Source: Rhodobacterales bacterium 34-62-10
GTDB taxonomy: Bacteria > Pseudomonadota > Alphaproteobacteria > Rhodobacterales > Rhodobacteraceae
Assembly (NCBI GenBank): GCA_002282555.1
Contig: NCJR01000009.1
Location: 1-16,862 of the forward strand
DNA length: 16,862 nt
Direction of reading: 5' to 3'
The notes under the pieces are model-generated. The model had not been told where the DNA came from and searched no databases. It saw nothing but the letters and a program-made list of their open reading frames with translations. A program made the translations under genes and the position numbers. This document shows positions 14,061 to 16,862 of this stretch, piece after piece (position 1 is the stretch's first letter; each line of letters starts with the position of its first letter).

Positions 14061-15437
14061 TCAGAGCGCGCGCACCCTTGGGCTGCGCCATTTGGCCGAG
14101 GGCGCAATGATCAGGTCATGCAAGGCCCAGACCAGAGCATCCAGACGGTCGGGGCTGCCTTTGCCCGCATAGCCTTGGGCGGTCATGGCGACCATCTGAT
14201 CCTCGAGCGCGCCAAGATCGCCGTGGTGGAACACCCGGCCCTGTTCATAAAGGGCCGCCACCGGTTCGGCCCGCGCGCCCTTGCTGCGCGTGGCATGCAG
14301 CTTGCGGAAAGGCACGAGCGGGTCAATCTGGCGGATCAGGTCTTCGATCATGTCGCCACCCTGATTCACCTCGGCCACCAAGCGGTCAGCGCCCCAGCGT
14401 TCCATCACGGCAACCGCGACCCTGGCCCATTGCAGGGGACCAAGGCCGGTGGTGCTGGCGTCCTCCAGCACATAGGCGCGCCACTCGCTGACGGGGCCGC
14501 GCGTGACCGCGCCCACGACGATGATGCCGCATTCATCAGAGCCTTCCTTGGAGGTTGTCGCGGGATCGATGGCGACCACGATGCGGTCCATGTCAGGCAG
14601 ATCGCTGACGCGGGATGCGTCCAGCTGGTCCCCTGACCAGAGCGCGCCCTCCGCATCTTCGACCAGAATACCGTCCAGTTCCTGACGCGACAGGCGCGAG
14701 CCGACATAGCGGATCCGGACCTCTTGCAAAAAGGAGCTGGCAAGGTTGGCGGCATTGGCCTCGGTCGGGGCGTGGGTGACGACGGTGCTGGACATCTTGA
14801 GCAGGTCTTTCAGCACGCCCACGTTGCGCGGGGTGGTGGTGACGCAGACCTGTGGCGCATCGCCCAGCCGCAAGGCGAATTGCAGCATGTCCCAGGTGTC
14901 GCTGGCCTTTCTCCACTTGGCCAGTTCATCGACCCAGGCGCCGTCGAATTGCGGGCCGCGCAGGGATTCGGGATCATGGGCCGAGAACGCCTGCGCGGTG
15001 GCGCCGTTCGGCCAGATCAGCATGCGCCGGGTGGCGTGCCATACGGGGCGGCGGTCGGGGGGTGAACAGGCGAGGATGCCACTGTCGCCGAACACCATCA
15101 CCTCGCGCACCTGATCGAGTGTTTCGCCCACCAGCGCGATGCGGCGGCAGCGCCCCGGATCAGCGGGGCGCGCCCCCTCGACACTGGCGCGCACCCATTC
15201 CGCGCCGGCCCGGGTCTTGCCAGCCCCGCGCCCGCCCATGATCACCCACGAGCGCCAGTCCCCGTGGGGCGGCAACTGATGCGGCAGCGCCCAGAAATCG
15301 AACATGAAGGGCAGCGCCAGCAGTTCCGCGGTGGTCAGATCGTCAAGAAACGATCTTTGGACCTCGGCAGTCTCGCAGGCGATCCAGTCGGCACCGGACC
15401 TGAGATCGGGCTGCGTCGAAGTCGATGGCATATTCAT
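14061..15437 (-). CDS. terL: GTA terminase large subunit (gp2)
   Basis: 458 residues. The packaging ATPase/nuclease drives DNA into the prohead, headful and without sequence specificity in GTAs. Walker A is G-G-R-G-A-G-K-T at 68-75 with Lys74. Walker B is ...G-A-W-V-D-E-L at ~166-172 with Asp170/Glu171. A coupling motif T-T-P-R-N follows at ~201. The C-terminal RNase H-like nuclease shows Asp291 (A-I-D-P-A-T-T), Glu356 (V-A-E-V-N-Q) and Asp433 (R-L-D-A-L-V-W-A). ATG 15437 is chosen because AGGTG lies 6 nt upstream; ATG 15431 is an alternative. Either start lies inside g1, giving an unusually long 95-nt overlap. All catalytic residues are present. Confidence 0.95.
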   Translation of the reverse strand: MNMPSTSTQPDLRSGADWIACETAEVQRSFLDDLTTAELLALPFMFDFWALPHQLPPHGDWRSWVIMGGRGAGKTRAGAEWVRASVEGARPADPGRCRRIALVGETLDQVREVMVFGDSGILACSPPDRRPVWHATRRMLIWPNGATAQAFSAHDPESLRGPQFDGAWVDELAKWRKASDTWDMLQFALRLGDAPQVCVTTTPRNVGVLKDLLKMSSTVVTHAPTEANAANLASSFLQEVRIRYVGSRLSRQELDGILVEDAEGALWSGDQLDASRVSDLPDMDRIVVAIDPATTSKEGSDECGIIVVGAVTRGPVSEWRAYVLEDASTTGLGPLQWARVAVAVMERWGADRLVAEVNQGGDMIEDLIRQIDPLVPFRKLHATRSKGARAEPVAALYEQGRVFHHGDLGALEDQMVAMTAQGYAGKGSPDRLDALVWALHDLIIAPSAKWRSPRVRAL

Positions 15438-15705
15438 GGGCGACACCTGCATTTGCCTTGCGCTGTGTTTCAATTTCAATCTCCACATCATGGGCTTGCT
15501 TGAGCCAGTAGCGGATGTCCGAGAGCAAGCGCGCGCCATCGCGGATCGCGCCCTGGTCGCCTTCGGCCAACCGTTCCTGAATTTCGATGAGTTCCGATTT
15601 CATGATCCGCAATTGAAGATCGACAATGTGGATCGTGACTTGCAACGGGGATTCCCGGTCGGGCGGTGCCGCGTCCGGCTCCGCGCGCGGGGGTAAGTCT
15701 GACAT
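15343..15705 (-). CDS. terS: GTA terminase small subunit (gp1)
   Basis: 120 residues, the first gene of the cluster. Its family counterpart in R. capsulatus has been described as the GTA small terminase, which partners TerL but has little or no site-specific DNA recognition. The N-terminal ~18 residues are Pro/Asp-rich. From ~20 to ~90 the sequence is strongly helical and charged (L-Q-L-R-I-M-K-S-E-L-I-E-I-Q-E-R-L, R-Y-W-L-K-Q-A-H-D-V-E-I-E-I-E), consistent with a helical oligomer. No alternative start exists: a TAA lies in frame 5 codons upstream of ATG 15705. The ribosome binding site is weak. The last ~30 codons overlap the start of g2. Confidence 0.85.
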   Translation of the reverse strand: MSDLPPRAEPDAAPPDRESPLQVTIHIVDLQLRIMKSELIEIQERLAEGDQGAIRDGARLLSDIRYWLKQAHDVEIEIETQRKANAGVAHEYAIDFDAARSQVRCRLDRLRDCRGPKIVS

Positions 15706-15750
15706 TTTGCTCGCTCTGCCTTATCCTTGGTTGCCCCGTCCACAAGACAT

Positions 15751-15785
15751 GAAAAAACGGCGTCCGGGGTAATCCCGGCGCCGTT
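15751..15785 (-). terminator. Rho-independent terminator between mltG and the GTA operon
   Basis: On the - strand, bases 15785-15774 pair with 15768-15756: 5 bp plus 7 bp, with one bulged base at 15763 and a 5-nt loop. A run of six U follows at 15757-15752, the last two overlapping the stem base. It lies 132 nt after the mltG stop and 45 nt before the start of g1. It would end the mltG transcript, and also any transcript from the promoter at 15811-15839. Confidence 0.85.
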
Positions 15786-15810
15786 GCTTCAGTTCTTCCA
15801 GCTTGCACAA

Positions 15811-15839
15811 CCTATACGTTAGACCGCGCGCAATGTCAA
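15811..15839 (-). promoter_or_regulatory. Sigma70-like promoter upstream of g1
   Basis: On the - strand TTGACA (15839-15834) and TATAGG (15816-15811) are separated by 17 nt, a perfect -35 box with a 4/6 match in the -10 box at ideal spacing. The predicted transcript start is near 15803. It sits in an AT-richer stretch after mltG. The transcript would meet the terminator hairpin after about 20 nt. It may be the GTA operon promoter with an attenuator, or a promoter for a very short RNA. Confidence 0.5.
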
Positions 15840-15879
15840 GTTTTCTGGACAGCTCAAATCTGACAACCGTCCGTTTTCG

Positions 15880-15894
15880 TTAACAAAATCCTAA
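15880..15894. promoter_or_regulatory. CtrA-like box (TTAA-N7-CTAA)
   Basis: The consensus for the cell-cycle regulator CtrA is TTAA-N7-TTAA. Here 7 of 8 defined bases match with exact spacing. It lies 41 nt upstream of the TTGACA box, on the AT-rich side of the mltG-g1 gap. CtrA is needed for GTA production in R. capsulatus, mostly by indirect routes, so direct binding here is only a suggestion. Confidence 0.35.
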
Positions 15895-15895
15895 T

Positions 15896-15915
15896 CCGGC
15901 GGTCACCGGCGGTCA
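15896..15915. repeat. Tandem direct repeat of a 10-bp unit after mltG
   Basis: CCGGCGGTCA occurs twice back to back, starting two bases beyond the mltG stop codon and next to the CtrA-like box. Function unknown; it could be replication slippage or a pair of operator half-sites. Confidence 0.6.
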
Positions 15916-15917
15916 GG

Positions 15918-16862
15918 TCAATCCGCCTGCTCCTCCTGCTCGGCCTGTGCCTCCTGCTCGGCCTCGATCCGGCGCCAGACGGCGACGTTGCGGTTATGCT
16001 CTTCCAGCGTTTCGGCAAAGGCATGGCCACCGGTGCCATCGGCCACGAAGAACACATAGGGCGTGTCGTCGGGATCGACGGCCGCCTCGATGCTGGCGCG
16101 GCCGGGGTTGGCGATGGGTGTGGGCGGCAGACCTTCGATCACATAGGTGTTCCACGGTGTCGCGCCGCGCAGCTCGCTTTGGCGCAGGCCACGGCCCAGC
16201 ACGCCCTCGCCCTTGGTGATCCCGTAAATCACCGTGGGGTCGGTTTGCAGGCGCATCCCGCGATTGAGGCGGTTCACGAAAACCGAAGCCACCTGCCGGC
16301 GTTCATCGGCGACACCGGTTTCCTTTTCGATGATCGAGGCAAGGATCAGCACCTCTTCGGGCGAGGCCAGTGGCAGACCGTCCACGCGGTTGGCCCAAGC
16401 TTCGGCCAGGATCGCCTGCTGTGCGGCGGTCATGCGGGCCAGCAGCGCGCTGCGTTCCTCGCCCGGTGTGATTTCATAGCTGTCGGGGGCCAGCGTGCCC
16501 TCGGCTGGCACCTCGGCCACGTCGCCCGCCAGCACATCCAGCCGTGACAGCGCGTTCACGACCTGCCAGCTGGTCACGCCTTCGGCCAGTGTCACGCGGT
16601 AGCGGGTGTCAGAGCGTTCGCGCACCTGTGTATAGCCATCGGGGGCGGCGTCCACTGCGGGATCAAAGGTGATCTGTTCGATATAGCGCGAGGTTGCGGG
16701 GTCCAGTTCCCGCACCACGACAGAGGCGCTGTTGACGCCGATGCGATAGACGATCTCGGTGCCGCAGGTGCTGGGTCCGCCGCGGGTGATGATGTCGGCG
16801 ATATCGGCCATCGGGGTTTTCGGCGGGATCAGGAAGCTGCCGGCCTTGAGCAGATCGGCCTT
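15918..16862 (-). CDS. mltG: Endolytic murein transglycosylase MltG, 3' part
   Basis: The visible ~314 codons run off the right edge, where the frame stays open, so the N-terminal membrane anchor and part of the LysM-like region lie outside. MltG (YceG) is an inner-membrane lytic transglycosylase that cleaves nascent glycan strands and sets their length. Visible family elements are I-P-P-K-T-P near the edge, A-P-D-S-Y-E, the catalytic block L-A-S-I-I-E-K-E-T-G-V-A-D-E-R with the active-site Glu, V-A-S-V-F-V-N-R-L, M-R-L-Q-T-D-P-T-V-I-Y-G, the substrate-groove W-N-T-Y, G-L-P-P-T-P-I-A-N-P-G and Y-V-F-F-V-A-D-G-T-G-G-H-A-F. The C-terminus carries a Glu/Gln/Ala-rich tail of ~18 residues. It is on the same strand as the GTA cluster but separated by a terminator. 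Confidence 0.94.
   Translation of the reverse strand, partial: KADLLKAGSFLIPPKTPMADIADIITRGGPSTCGTEIVYRIGVNSASVVVRELDPATSRYIEQITFDPAVDAAPDGYTQVRERSDTRYRVTLAEGVTSWQVVNALSRLDVLAGDVAEVPAEGTLAPDSYEITPGEERSALLARMTAAQQAILAEAWANRVDGLPLASPEEVLILASIIEKETGVADERRQVASVFVNRLNRGMRLQTDPTVIYGITKGEGVLGRGLRQSELRGATPWNTYVIEGLPPTPIANPGRASIEAAVDPDDTPYVFFVADGTGGHAFAETLEEHNRNVAVWRRIEAEQEAQAEQEEQAD

Larger units (their letters stand above)
1587..15705 (-). other. RcGTA-type gene transfer agent structural cluster, g1 to g15
   Basis: Seventeen consecutive - strand genes follow the order known from the Rhodobacter capsulatus GTA: terminases, portal, protease, capsid, adaptor, stopper, tail terminator, tail tube, chaperones, tape measure, distal tail, hub, peptidase, megatron. 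There is no integrase, replication module, lysis cassette or repressor in the window, and host genes flank both ends (mltG, cysE). This is the picture of a domesticated particle cluster. Known regulators and accessory genes of GTAs (gafA, endolysin/holin, head spikes, tail fibres) normally lie elsewhere in the genome and are not seen here. All structural ORFs are open except g15, which carries two in-frame TAG codons. Confidence 0.95.

Noticed and set aside
1587..15705. Active temperate prophage.
   Set aside because: No integrase, repressor, replication or lysis genes; gene order and families match RcGTA and host genes flank directly.
15721..15810. A 29-residue leader-peptide ORF (TTG start) spanning the terminator upstream of g1.
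   Set aside because: The TTG would lie at or before the predicted transcript start and has no ribosome binding site; the Arg-rich sequence is explained by the hairpin DNA.
1..16862. CRISPR array, tRNA/rRNA gene, insertion sequence or att site.
   Set aside because: By eye I found no spaced repeats, no tRNA-like cloverleaf, no transposase and no integrase or flanking direct repeats; a covariance-model search was not possible.

Overview
The window looks like a chromosomal segment of a GC-rich alphaproteobacterium of the order Rhodobacterales (Rhodobacter/Paracoccus/Roseobacter type). The evidence is an almost complete structural gene cluster for an RcGTA-type gene transfer agent (GTA), on the minus strand, set between housekeeping genes. 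A GTA is a domesticated tailed-phage particle that packages random pieces of host DNA and delivers them to other cells. I see no integrase, replication gene, lysis gene or phage repressor, which fits a GTA better than a functional prophage.

Layout in + coordinates: 1-331 is the 3' end of the pyruvate dehydrogenase E2 gene (+ strand). It converges on cysE (serine acetyltransferase, - strand), and a strong bidirectional terminator lies between them. In front of cysE is a small ORF of a GTA-associated uncharacterised family that has no stop codon and runs in frame into cysE. Then, read right to left in transcription order, 15705 down to 1587 holds g1 (small terminase), g2 (large terminase), g3 (portal), g3.5 (small membrane protein), g4 (prohead protease), g5 (major capsid), g6 (head-tail adaptor), g7 (stopper/closure), g8 (tail terminator), g9 (tail tube), g10 and g10.1 (tail assembly chaperones), g11 (tape measure), g12 (distal tail), g13 (hub, four-cysteine cluster), g14 (NlpC/P60 peptidase) and g15 (the large 'megatron' baseplate/tail-tip protein). 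At the right edge is the 3' part of mltG (endolytic murein transglycosylase), on the same strand as the GTA genes and upstream of them.

Most GTA genes are coupled by ATGA-type overlaps. Only two gaps exceed 100 nt, g2-g3 and g5-g6. Both contain GC-rich perfect hairpins with no U-run, so they are candidates for RNA processing or stability elements rather than terminators. The mltG-g1 gap holds a good intrinsic terminator. Directly upstream of it is a sigma70-like promoter (TTGACA, 17-nt spacer, TATAGG) that would fire straight into that terminator, and upstream of that is a near-consensus CtrA-type box. Together these suggest an attenuator-like control region for the GTA operon.

The most striking observation is in g15. 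Its 1304-codon reading frame is intact from 5501 to 1587 except for two in-frame TAG codons, at codons 74 and 1230. Conserved-looking sequence continues in the same frame after each. No gene in the window ends in TAG (17 TGA and 3 TAA visible). Either the tail-tip gene has taken two point nonsense mutations while the rest of the cluster stays intact, giving a probably tail-defective GTA, or the ambers are read through, or the data contain errors.
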